From: Duganella sp. Root1480D1
Lineage (GTDB): Bacteria > Pseudomonadota > Gammaproteobacteria > Burkholderiales > Burkholderiaceae_D
Direction of reading: 5' to 3'
DNA length: 64,000 nt
Assembly (NCBI RefSeq): GCF_001427305.1
Contig: NZ_LMFZ01000001.1
Location: 249,261-313,260 of the forward strand
The position numbers and the translations under genes are program-made. The notes beneath the pieces are model-generated. The model made no database searches. It was not told the origin of the DNA and saw nothing but the letters and a program-made list of their open reading frames with translations. The number at the start of each line of letters is the position of its first letter. Positions within the stretch are counted from its first letter, which is position 1. Positions 27,970 through 35,498 of this stretch are shown here, one piece after another.

Positions 27970-29859
27970 CTACGCTACGCTCGCCTCGGCCCGGGCAGCG
28001 CCATGCCAGTTCACGCTGCCGCTGGAGCCGGCGAAGATGGCCAGGCTGTCCAGCCGTGGCCCGCGCAGCAGGGCTTTGTAATCCTTGGGCTGCGCCATGA
28101 AATTGGCGGCGACCGCCTCCCCCAGCGGCAAAGTGCGCACCAGCACTTCGCCGTCGACCATGCTGACCCGCACCGAGGAGCGGGCGGCGGCATCGCGCTT
28201 CAGCGCTTCCAGTTCGTCGCGCCGGGTGCGCGCGCCGGCGATGGCTTCTTCGGCCACCTTGATCGACTGCAGCAGCTGGCCGATCTGCTTGATGTGGGGC
28301 GCCACGGCGCCAGCCACTTTTTTCAGGTGCGGCACCTGGGCCGGGGTCAAATGGATTTCTCCCTTGCGCAGTTTTTCGGCCAGCGTCAGGTAGCTGCGCA
28401 CTTCGGCCATGGCGTTCAGGCGGTCATGTTCGGCGCGCCAGGCGGCAATCTCCGCCTCATGGACGGCAACCTGCTTCTGCAGTGCCTCCAGCTCGGCGTC
28501 GTGGCCCGCCACGTCTTTCACCACCACATAGACGAACATCTCGCTGCTCTTGCGCGGGCCGGCGCTTTCCACCATCACGCTGCGGCCGGCGACGGCGCAG
28601 CCGACGGCCAGCTCCATGTTCACTTCGTCGGCAAAGATCTCGCAGTTGGACGCTTCCGCAATCACCACTTTGGGCGCGCTGATCACGCAGCTTTCGGCAC
28701 GCCCGGTAATGGTGACCGTGCCGCTGGCGGTCTGGATGGTGGCGCCGGAGGCCACGCCTTCGATGCGGATATCGCCCTTGGCATTGATGGCGCGGCCGCC
28801 CACCAGGTTGCGGCCCAGGACAATGGTGCCGCCGCTGGAATTGATATTGCCGAACACGTCGCCGTGCACCGTGATGTCGCTGCCGTTCACGTCGCGCAGT
28901 TCCTGCACGTCGCCGAATTCTTCGAAGGCGCCCATCAACTCCAGGTTGCCCGTAGTACGGCCGGAAACGCCTTCGCGGCTGATGATCTTGTCGCTCAGCG
29001 CCACCTGCCCGCTTTTCGGGTCTACGTTCAGGAAGCCTTCGCGCGCCGCCACCAGGAATTCGCCATCGGGTTCGCGCGCAATGACCGTGCCTTCGCCGGC
29101 AAAGCGGCCGAAATCCACATCGTTCGGCGCCAGCGCAGCCAGCGGCTGGCCGGCGATATTGCGGCCCGGCTCGCCAGGCACGCCGGGCAGCTTTTGCAGC
29201 AAACGCATGCCCTGCTTGATCTGCGGGAAGCGGTTCTGGAAGCTGGTCAGGTCGACGGTGCCGTCGGCACGCTGGCGCGGCGCATCGCTGCGGTGCAGTT
29301 CCGACGCCACTTCGACCACGCGCGCATCCTGGGCCGGCGTCGGTTCCAGGTCGAGGGCCGCAGCCACGCGTTCGCCCTTTGGCGCAGCCAGCGCGGCGCG
29401 CACCGCCGCCACCTGGATGCCGAAGCGCACGTTCTTCAGCCACATATCTGCCACGAATTCGTCGAAATCGAGCTGCGCCTGGCGTTCGGGCAGCAAGGTG
29501 CCGTCCGACAGCTCCTCGGCCGGCAGGTAGATCGGTTCAAAGAAGTATTCCGCCTCGCCGTCACGGATCTTGACGTTGCGGTACAGCGGCTTGCGCTCGG
29601 CAGGAAATGGCTCCAGGCGGTCGCCGATGCGCACCTGCAGCGCGGGATCGGGCGCCAGTTCCGGGCCGACGCCGTACAGGGCGCGCGCCAACACGGGATA
29701 GTCGACGCCGCGCAGTACGTAGCCGCTGCGGAACAGGGCGTCGACCGCTGCGACCAGTTCAGGCGCGAGCAGGCGCACGTCCAGGTAGACCCCATCGGGC
29801 CGCTGGACTACGCCGGCCGGCAAGCTGCCGGCGCTCTCCTGTTGTGCAATTTGGGACAA
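27970..29859 (-). CDS. FapA family protein (DUF342), copy 2
   Basis: 629 residues, same architecture as the gene downstream: N-terminal domain, beta-helix (INSSGGTIVLGRNLVGG; AKGDIRIEGVASGATIQ; NCEIFADEVNMELAVGCAVAG) and C-terminal coiled coil. First gene of the pair. The two proteins are similar in length and in the order of repeats but clearly diverged in sequence, so they may form a hetero-oligomer. The promoter region (29860-29996) is AT-rich with TAATAT on the minus strand, but no reliable -35 is seen. Confidence 0.88.
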   Translation of the reverse strand: MSQIAQQESAGSLPAGVVQRPDGVYLDVRLLAPELVAAVDALFRSGYVLRGVDYPVLARALYGVGPELAPDPALQVRIGDRLEPFPAERKPLYRNVKIRDGEAEYFFEPIYLPAEELSDGTLLPERQAQLDFDEFVADMWLKNVRFGIQVAAVRAALAAPKGERVAAALDLEPTPAQDARVVEVASELHRSDAPRQRADGTVDLTSFQNRFPQIKQGMRLLQKLPGVPGEPGRNIAGQPLAALAPNDVDFGRFAGEGTVIAREPDGEFLVAAREGFLNVDPKSGQVALSDKIISREGVSGRTTGNLELMGAFEEFGDVQELRDVNGSDITVHGDVFGNINSSGGTIVLGRNLVGGRAINAKGDIRIEGVASGATIQTASGTVTITGRAESCVISAPKVVIAEASNCEIFADEVNMELAVGCAVAGRSVMVESAGPRKSSEMFVYVVVKDVAGHDAELEALQKQVAVHEAEIAAWRAEHDRLNAMAEVRSYLTLAEKLRKGEIHLTPAQVPHLKKVAGAVAPHIKQIGQLLQSIKVAEEAIAGARTRRDELEALKRDAAARSSVRVSMVDGEVLVRTLPLGEAVAANFMAQPKDYKALLRGPRLDSLAIFAGSSGSVNWHGAARAEASVA

Positions 29860-29996
29860 AGCTCCTCCTCCAGTGCCCTGATCATGGGCGCGCCGGGGCG
29901 CGTTGTCTTGCGGGCAATCAATATTACACGCAAAACATCAAATTCCGGAGGTTTTGGGGCCTAAAGTTTTCCTGGCGTTACGTAAACGTCACAAAA

Positions 29997-30353
29997 TCAG
30001 CGCCTGCGCGGCAGGGAATACACTTGCTGGCCCGCTTCATTGATCTGGCGGCGCAGGTCGCGGCGTTCGTCGGGGGTCATGCGGCCACCCATGCGGCGCG
30101 AATCTGCGTTGTCCCGGTCGTCCACCATGCGTGGCGCATCGTCCATCCGTCCTTCATACTGGCGTGGATAGCGCACATCGCGGGCGTCGTTCATGCGGTT
30201 GTCGCGGAAATCGCGCGGCGGCGCTTCGCGGCGTTCTTGCTGACGGTTACGCTGGTCCGACTGCGCTTGCGCGCTGGCCATCAAGGTGCAGCACAGGCCG
30301 GCACACAGCGCCACAGCCGCTTTGCCCAATCCTGTTTTCGCACCAAGTTTCAT
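29997..30353 (-). CDS. Small periplasmic protein, Arg-rich, divergent from the two-component system
   Basis: 118 residues with an N-terminal signal peptide (LGAKTGLGKAAVALCAGLCC; cleavage near AQA-QSD). The mature part is very rich in Arg, Asp and Met (DFRDNRMNDARDV) and ends MTPDERRDLRRQINEAGQQVY. The LTPxQRxxLR-like motif recalls CpxP/Spy-type periplasmic sensors, but similarity is too weak for a firm call. ATG 30353 is supported by GAGGA 6 bases upstream. It is divergent from the response regulator at 30539, an arrangement common for target genes of two-component systems. Confidence 0.65.
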   Translation of the reverse strand: MKLGAKTGLGKAAVALCAGLCCTLMASAQAQSDQRNRQQERREAPPRDFRDNRMNDARDVRYPRQYEGRMDDAPRMVDDRDNADSRRMGGRMTPDERRDLRRQINEAGQQVYSLPRRR

Positions 30354-30414
30354 CGCCGTCCTCGTCGTACTTGCCGTATCCATGCCCGCAGTGTATGCGC
30401 TCCAACTTCCTATG

Positions 30415-30452
30415 GTAAGAGCGACTGGGTAAAGTTTGTAAGAAAATGTAAT
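30415..30452. promoter_or_regulatory. GTAA repeats in the divergent region of the two-component system
   Basis: GTAAG/GTAAA/GTAAG/GTAAT at 30415, 30429, 30438 and 30448. The last two are spaced 10 bases apart (GTAAG-N5-GTAAT), close to the GTAAA-N5-GTAAA direct repeat bound by CpxR/OmpR-type regulators. They lie between the periplasmic protein and the response regulator, so they may be binding sites for the latter. Confidence 0.4.
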
Positions 30453-30538
30453 GAGTTTTCACCGGTATGGCACCGGCCATCAATATGACGTTACCATAGC
30501 GACATGCATCTGACAATTCAACAAGATCAATCCTTCCT

Positions 30539-31303
30539 ATGAATACCACCACTACCCCTCCAGCCGCGCCCGGCGGCCAGCAAGGCCACCAGGCCAAGAT
30601 CATGGTGGTGGACGATGACGTCCGCCTGCGCGACCTGCTGCGCCGCTACCTGACCGAGCAAGGCTTCAACGTTGTCACCGCCGAAAACGCCACCGCCATG
30701 AACAAGCTGTGGCTGCGCGAGCGCTATGACCTGCTGGTGCTGGACCTCATGCTGCCCGGCGAAGACGGCCTGTCGATCTGCCGCCGCCTGCGCGGCGCCG
30801 GCGACCAGACCCCGATCATCATGCTGACCGCCAAGGGCGAGGACGTGGACCGCATCGTGGGCCTGGAAATGGGTGCCGACGATTACCTGCCGAAGCCGTT
30901 CAACCCGCGCGAGCTGGTGGCCCGCATCGGCGCCGTGCTGCGCCGCAAGCAGCCGGACGAAATCCCGGGCGCGCCTTCCGAGCACCCGCAAACATTCGAG
31001 TTCGGCCAGTTCGTGCTGGACCTGGGCACCCGCACACTGAAGAAAAACGGCGAGACAGTCCCGCTGACCACCGGCGAATTCTCGGTGCTGAAAGTGTTTG
31101 CGCGCCATGCGCGCCAGCCGCTGTCGCGCGAGAAGCTGATGGAACTGGCGCGCGGCCGCGAGTACGAAGTGTTCGACCGCAGCCTGGACGTGCAGATTTC
31201 GCGCCTACGCAAGCTGATCGAGCCGGACCCGTCCAGCCCGCTGTACATCCAGACGGTGTGGGGCCTGGGTTACGTCTTCATCCCTGAGGGCCAGCCACGC
31301 TGA
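30539..31303 (+). CDS. OmpR-family response regulator
   Basis: 254-residue regulator. Receiver domain (about 20-135): acidic pocket MVVDDDVRLRDLL, phosphoacceptor Asp69 in LLVLDLMLPGEDG, conserved Thr in IIMLTAKGED and Lys in YLPKPFNPREL. C-terminal winged helix (about 155-250): GTRTLKKNGETVPLTTGEFSVLK, SREKLMELARGREYEVFDRSLDVQISRLRKLIE (in pieces) and YIQTVWGLGYVFIPEG. Closest in overall look to OmpR. Together with the sensor 13 bases downstream it forms a complete two-component pair; osmotic or envelope sensing is likely. Confidence 0.94.
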   Translation: MNTTTTPPAAPGGQQGHQAKIMVVDDDVRLRDLLRRYLTEQGFNVVTAENATAMNKLWLRERYDLLVLDLMLPGEDGLSICRRLRGAGDQTPIIMLTAKGEDVDRIVGLEMGADDYLPKPFNPRELVARIGAVLRRKQPDEIPGAPSEHPQTFEFGQFVLDLGTRTLKKNGETVPLTTGEFSVLKVFARHARQPLSREKLMELARGREYEVFDRSLDVQISRLRKLIEPDPSSPLYIQTVWGLGYVFIPEGQPR

Positions 31304-31316
31304 TTTCGGGCTGTCG

Positions 31317-32663
31317 ATGAAATTCCGCCTGCCGCGCCCGGCGTCGCTGACCAGCGGCCTGTTCTGGCGCACTTTCCTATTGCTGAGCGTGCTGACCACG
31401 CTTTCCATGTCGGCCTGGTTCGGCATGGTCAACTACGTCCAGCGCGAGCCCCTGGCGCAGCAGACTGCCGCCCAGGTGGTGTCCGTCGTGACCATTACCC
31501 GCGCCGCCCTGACCCACTCGGCGACCGATTTGCGGCGCGAGCTGCTGTTCGAACTGGTGTCGAACGAAGGCATCCGCGTGTTCACCATGGAGGACGACGA
31601 CGAGGTGGCGCCGCCGCCCAGCTCGGGTCTGATGGCCGACATCCAGTCCCTGGTGCGTGCCAAGCTGGGCGCCGATACGCGCTTTTCCTCCGAAGTCAAT
31701 GGCGTGCCCGGCTACTGGGTCAGCTTCAAGATTGCCGACGACCGCTATTGGCTGATGCTGGAGCGCGAACGACTGCCGGGTCCGGTCGAATGGCTGGGCT
31801 GGGCTGGCGTGGTGGCGGTGGTGTCGCTGCTTGGCGCGGCGCTGATTTCCAGCCTCATCAACCTGCCGCTGAAGCGCTTGACGGCTGCCGCGCGCGAGAT
31901 TGCCCAGGGCCGCCAACCTGAGCCCTTGCCTGAAGTCGGGCCGCAGGAGGTGCGCCAGGCCAACCGCAGCTTCAACCAGATGGTGGACGACTTGCAACAG
32001 GTCGAGTCCGACCGCGCGGTGATCCTGGCCGGCATTTCCCACGATTTGCGCACGCCGCTGGCGCGCATGCAACTCGAGGTGGAGATGGCCAACCTGTCGC
32101 AGGAAGCGCGCGAAGGCATGCAGTCAGATATTGCGCAAATGGATGCGATCATTGCCCAGTTCCTCGATTACGCCAAGCCGACCGAGGCTTCGAGCTTTAT
32201 CAATGTGGATATGGCGGCGCTGCTGGCCGATTGTACGCATGAGGCGGGACGCCATCCTGACGTGAAGGTTACGGCTGAGCTGCCGGAACATGCGCATGTG
32301 CTGGGCAATGCGACCGACCTGAAGCGGGTGATCGCCAACCTGGTCGAGAATGCGCGGCGCTATGGCAAGACGCCGGATTCGGATGTGACCGAGATTGATA
32401 TCAAATGCTCGGTGCGGGGGATGCATACGGCCAAGCGGGTGATCGTTGAAGTGCAGGATCATGGCGTGGGCGTGCCGGAGGGGCAGATTGCGCAATTGCT
32501 CAAGCCGTTCACGCGGCTGGATACGGCGCGCGGACAGGCGAATGGGGCTGGGCTGGGGCTGGCGATTGTGGATCGGGTGCTGTCGCGGCATGAGGCGGAG
32601 CTGGAGGTTTCCAATCGGGAAGGTGGGGGGCTGAAGTTCACTATCTCCCTGCGCGCGCTTTAG
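31317..32663 (+). CDS. EnvZ-like sensor histidine kinase
   Basis: 448-residue membrane sensor. TM1 at about 18-40 (FWRTFLLLSVLTTLSMSAWFG), periplasmic domain to about 158, TM2 at about 160-182 (GVVAVVSLLGAALISSLI), HAMP 183-235, then the HisKA box GISHDLRTPLARM with His242. The ATPase domain follows: N box NLVENARRYG, G1 VEVQDHGVGVPEG and G2 GAGLGLAIVDRVL. The length and layout match EnvZ. It is the cognate kinase for the regulator upstream. The last 400 bases use more G-ending codons than the first part, but the domain order is intact. Confidence 0.93.
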   Translation: MKFRLPRPASLTSGLFWRTFLLLSVLTTLSMSAWFGMVNYVQREPLAQQTAAQVVSVVTITRAALTHSATDLRRELLFELVSNEGIRVFTMEDDDEVAPPPSSGLMADIQSLVRAKLGADTRFSSEVNGVPGYWVSFKIADDRYWLMLERERLPGPVEWLGWAGVVAVVSLLGAALISSLINLPLKRLTAAAREIAQGRQPEPLPEVGPQEVRQANRSFNQMVDDLQQVESDRAVILAGISHDLRTPLARMQLEVEMANLSQEAREGMQSDIAQMDAIIAQFLDYAKPTEASSFINVDMAALLADCTHEAGRHPDVKVTAELPEHAHVLGNATDLKRVIANLVENARRYGKTPDSDVTEIDIKCSVRGMHTAKRVIVEVQDHGVGVPEGQIAQLLKPFTRLDTARGQANGAGLGLAIVDRVLSRHEAELEVSNREGGGLKFTISLRAL

Positions 32664-32740
32664 ACCCTGTCTGTTCAGCCGTTAGGGCTTATGGTTGTGC
32701 GCCTTTGATCGTTTTCGAAAGTCAACGCTTAGCCCCCCCC

Positions 32741-32801
32741 CGAGGCCGTGAAACCGTTGGGGGTCTGACCCTGCGGGTCAGACCCCGCCCTACCGGTTTT
32801 A
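32741..32801. repeat. Palindromic element upstream of the cysteine synthase gene
   Basis: Head CGAGGCCG (32741-32748), perfect hairpin GGGGTCTGACCC-TGC-GGGTCAGACCCC (32760-32786), tail TACCGGTTTTA (32791-32801). Same order and very similar sequence as the element at 22414-22483. It ends 15 bases before the start of the gene at 32817. Confidence 0.82.
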
Positions 32802-32816
32802 GACTAAATTGAAGCC

Positions 32817-33785
32817 ATGACCATCCGCCACGGCTTCGCCGACACCATCGGCCACACTCCCCTGATCCGCCTCGCCCGCCTTTCGGCCGAGACCGGCTGC
32901 GACATCTTGGCCAAAGCTGAGTTCATGAACCCCGGCGGATCCGTCAAAGACCGCGCCGCCCTCGCCATCATCCTCGACGCCGAACGCTCCGGCCGCCTGC
33001 AACCCGGCGGCACCGTAGTCGAAGGCACGGCCGGCAATACCGGCATCGGCCTGGCCCACCTGTGCGCCGCGCGCGGCTACAAGTGCGTGATCGTCATCCC
33101 CGACACCCAATCCGAAGAAAAATTCGCCATCCTGCGCACGCTGGGCGCCGAAGTGCGCCCGGTCAAGGCGGTGCCCTACGCCGACGACAACAATTACCAG
33201 AAAGTCGCCGGCCGCCTGGCGCAAGAGTTGCCCAACGCCATCTGGGCCCAGCAATTCGACAACCTGGCCAACCGCCACGCCCATTACGAAACAACCGGCC
33301 CCGAAATCTGGCACGACACACGCGGCCGTATCGACGCCTTCACCTGCGCCACCGGCACCGGCGGCACCCTGGCCGGCGTGGCGCGCTACCTGAAGGAGCA
33401 GAAGCCGGACGTCAACATTGTGCTGGCCGACCCTTGCGGCAGCGCCCTCTACAACTGGATCAAGCACGGCGAATTGAAGAGCGAAGGCAGTTCCATTTCA
33501 GAAGGTATCGGCAACAGCCGCATTACCGCCAACCTGCAAGGCACGCCGATCGACGACGCGCTGCGCATCGACGACAAGGCTTGCGTGGACATGGTCTACC
33601 GCCTGCTGCGCGAAGAAGGCTTGTATGTGGGCGGATCGAGCGGCATCAACGTCGCTGCGGCGGCGGCGCTGGCAAAGCAGATGGGCCCCGGCCACACCAT
33701 CGTCACCCTGCTGTGCGACCGCGGCGCGACTTATGCCGCCCGCCTGTTCAACGCTGAATGGCTGGCTCAAAAGAATCTTTTGTAA
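32817..33785 (+). CDS. Cysteine synthase (PLP-dependent, CysK/CysM family)
   Basis: 322-residue type II PLP enzyme making L-cysteine from O-acetylserine (or O-phosphoserine) and sulfide. PLP Lys in NPGGSVKDRAAL; substrate loop EGTAGNTGIGLAHL; phosphate-binding loop TGTGGTLAG; Ser ligand of the pyridine in GGSSGINVAAA. The EGTAGNTG loop differs from the usual EPTSGNTG of CysK, so the acceptor may be different. It stands alone on its transcript with a palindromic element in front. No serine acetyltransferase is nearby. Confidence 0.9.
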   Translation: MTIRHGFADTIGHTPLIRLARLSAETGCDILAKAEFMNPGGSVKDRAALAIILDAERSGRLQPGGTVVEGTAGNTGIGLAHLCAARGYKCVIVIPDTQSEEKFAILRTLGAEVRPVKAVPYADDNNYQKVAGRLAQELPNAIWAQQFDNLANRHAHYETTGPEIWHDTRGRIDAFTCATGTGGTLAGVARYLKEQKPDVNIVLADPCGSALYNWIKHGELKSEGSSISEGIGNSRITANLQGTPIDDALRIDDKACVDMVYRLLREEGLYVGGSSGINVAAAAALAKQMGPGHTIVTLLCDRGATYAARLFNAEWLAQKNLL

Positions 33786-33788
33786 TCG

Positions 33789-33815
33789 TGTCGATCTGGC
33801 GCATCCCCGTTCGTC
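33789..33815 (+). promoter_or_regulatory. Candidate ECF42 sigma-factor promoter
   Basis: TGTCGA at 33789-33794, 17 bases, then CGTC at 33812-33815. This matches the -35 (TGTCGA) and -10 (CG[A/T]C) reported for ECF42 targets. It begins just after the cysteine synthase stop and about 60-85 bases before the VOC gene, which starts the DGPF operon; an ECF42 sigma factor is encoded at 36558. Confidence 0.65.
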
Positions 33816-33875
33816 GTGGGAATATGGAGGCCGCAAAAAGTGTCCTCTTTCCTCAACAACGAATGGAGAATGACC

Positions 33876-34355
33876 ATGACTGTCAAAGCGATACCAGAAG
33901 GCATGCGCACTGTGACCCCTCACTTGGTTTGCGAGGGCGCCGCAGCCGCTATCGATTACTACAAGAAAGCTTTCAACGCGGTGGAGAATTCCCGCATGCC
34001 TGGGCCGGGCGGCAAGATCATGCACGCCCAGATCCGCATCGGCGACTCGAACATCATGCTGGTCGACGACTTCCCCGAAGGCGGCTGCTTCGGCCCGAAA
34101 CACTACAAGGGCACGCCGGTCACCCTGCACATCTACGTGGAAGACGTCGACGCCGCCTACAAGCGGGCCATCGACGCCGGCGGCACCGCCAAGATGCCGC
34201 CGGAAGACATGTTCTGGGGCGACCGTTATGGCGTGCTGGTGGACCCGTTCGGCCATAGCTGGTCGATCGCCACCCACAAGCGCGACCTGACGCCCGAGCA
34301 GATGCAGGAAGGGATGAAGGAAATGATGAGCAAAATGCCCGAGTGCAAAGCTTAA
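33876..34355 (+). CDS. VOC family (PhnB-like) protein
   Basis: 159-residue glyoxalase-fold protein of the PhnB/3-demethylubiquinone type. Landmarks: VTPHLVCEGAAAAIDYYKKAF, MHAQIRIGDSNIMLVDD, TLHIYVEDVDAAYKRAI, DMFWGDRYGVLVDPFGHSWSIATH. ATG 33876 is chosen over the ATG at 33870 because the GGAG at 33865 gives normal spacing only to the former. First gene of a unit with two DGPF proteins, which places it among the genes typically controlled by ECF42 sigma factors. Substrate unknown. Confidence 0.87.
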   Translation: MTVKAIPEGMRTVTPHLVCEGAAAAIDYYKKAFNAVENSRMPGPGGKIMHAQIRIGDSNIMLVDDFPEGGCFGPKHYKGTPVTLHIYVEDVDAAYKRAIDAGGTAKMPPEDMFWGDRYGVLVDPFGHSWSIATHKRDLTPEQMQEGMKEMMSKMPECKA

Positions 34356-34368
34356 GGAGGCCGACACC

Positions 34369-34794
34369 ATGCGATTCATGCTCATCGTAAAAGCCACCCC
34401 GGATTCCGAAGCCGGCAAGATGCCGAAGACTGAACTGCTCGAAGCCATGGGCAAGTTCAACGAAGAACTGGTCAATGCCGGCGTGCTGCTGGCTGGCGAA
34501 GGCTTGCACCCCAGTTCGCGCGGCGCCCGCGTGCACTTCTCGGGCAGCAAACGCACCGTGATCGACGGTCCGTTCCAGGAAACCAAGGAGCTGATTGCCG
34601 GCTTCTGGCTGATTCAGGTAAAGTCGCTGGCTGAAGCCATCGAATGGGTCAAGCGCTGCCCCAATCCGATGGAAAGCGACTCGGATATCGAAATCCGCCA
34701 GGTGTTCGAGGCCGAGGATTTCGGCGCCGAATTCACGCCTGAACTGCGGGAACAGGAAGCGCGCATCGCCAGCAAGATCGCAGCGCCCGTTTAA
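34369..34794 (+). CDS. YciI-related DGPF-domain protein
   Basis: 141-residue single DGPF/YCII domain. Opening MRFMLIVKATPDSEAGKMP, the family motif DGPF in VIDGPFQETKELIAGFW, and a closing AIEWVKRCPNPMESD. The fold is a ferredoxin-like dimer with a conserved His/Asp pair whose reaction is unknown. It starts 14 bases after the VOC gene, after a good AAGGAGG, and is the first of two DGPF genes. DGPF proteins are the hallmark partners of ECF42 sigma factors. Confidence 0.92.
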   Translation: MRFMLIVKATPDSEAGKMPKTELLEAMGKFNEELVNAGVLLAGEGLHPSSRGARVHFSGSKRTVIDGPFQETKELIAGFWLIQVKSLAEAIEWVKRCPNPMESDSDIEIRQVFEAEDFGAEFTPELREQEARIASKIAAPV

Positions 34795-34805
34795 AGGAGA
34801 CTTCA

Positions 34806-35498
34806 ATGCAGTACATGGTTATTCGGAAGGCCGACGCCACATCGGAATCGGACAACTTCCCATCCGCTGAACTGGTACAGGCCGTGCCGGGTGCCAAATG
34901 GCTGCGCTCCAGCGCCGACGGCGGCTTGCGCATGCGCCGCCGCGACGGCCAGTGGCTGTATGAAGAAGGCCCGTTCCAGGATGTGAGCGTGGCCGGCTTC
35001 ACCTTCATCGAGGCCCAAGACCGCCGCGCCGCCAGCGAACTGGCCGCGCGCTGGCCGTCGGCCGACGCCGAAGGCAACGCCGTGGTGGAAGTGCGCGAAG
35101 CTGGCTGCCCCGGCGGCTGCGTAGGCTTCGACACCGGCGAGGCACCCAGGCACGCCGCCTGGGCCATCCTGCTGCGCTCCGATGCCGTGGCGGAGCAGGA
35201 CTTCGAGCCGCCGGCGGTGGTGATCGACATCATGAACCGTGCCAACAATGCCGGCATTGCGGCCGGCGTTGCGCTGTCGGGCGAAGGCTTGAAGTCCACC
35301 GCCCGCGGTGCGCGCGTCAAGTTCAGCGGCGGCAAGCCCTTCATCACGGACGGCCCTTTCGCCGAGGTAAAGGAACTGATCGCCGGTTATTGGGCAGTGG
35401 ATGCGGCCACGCGCGACGACGTGATCGCCTGGGTCAAGTCCTATCCCTACCCTAATCCGGGCGATATGGAAGTAGAACTGCGCAAGGTCGCACTTTAA
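34806..35498 (+). CDS. Tandem DGPF-domain protein
   Basis: 230 residues made of two YCII/DGPF domains. The N-terminal copy (1-105) is degenerate: EEGPFQDVSVAGF replaces the DGPF motif. The C-terminal copy (about 115-230) is intact: ITDGPFAEVKELIAGYW, closely matching the single-domain gene upstream. The linker has a Cys-rich GCPGGCVG patch. The gene follows the first DGPF gene after 11 bases. Its last 4 bases overlap the convergent LacI gene. The duplication suggests that a pseudo-dimer replaces a homodimer. Confidence 0.88.
   Translation: MQYMVIRKADATSESDNFPSAELVQAVPGAKWLRSSADGGLRMRRRDGQWLYEEGPFQDVSVAGFTFIEAQDRRAASELAARWPSADAEGNAVVEVREAGCPGGCVGFDTGEAPRHAAWAILLRSDAVAEQDFEPPAVVIDIMNRANNAGIAAGVALSGEGLKSTARGARVKFSGGKPFITDGPFAEVKELIAGYWAVDAATRDDVIAWVKSYPYPNPGDMEVELRKVAL

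Noticed and set aside
26455-29964. A 1169-codon open frame on the plus strand across both FapA genes
   Set aside because: It is antisense to two clear FapA genes, has a composition typical of high-GC shadow frames (His/Gln/Arg/Ala), no ribosome-binding site and no recognisable domain.
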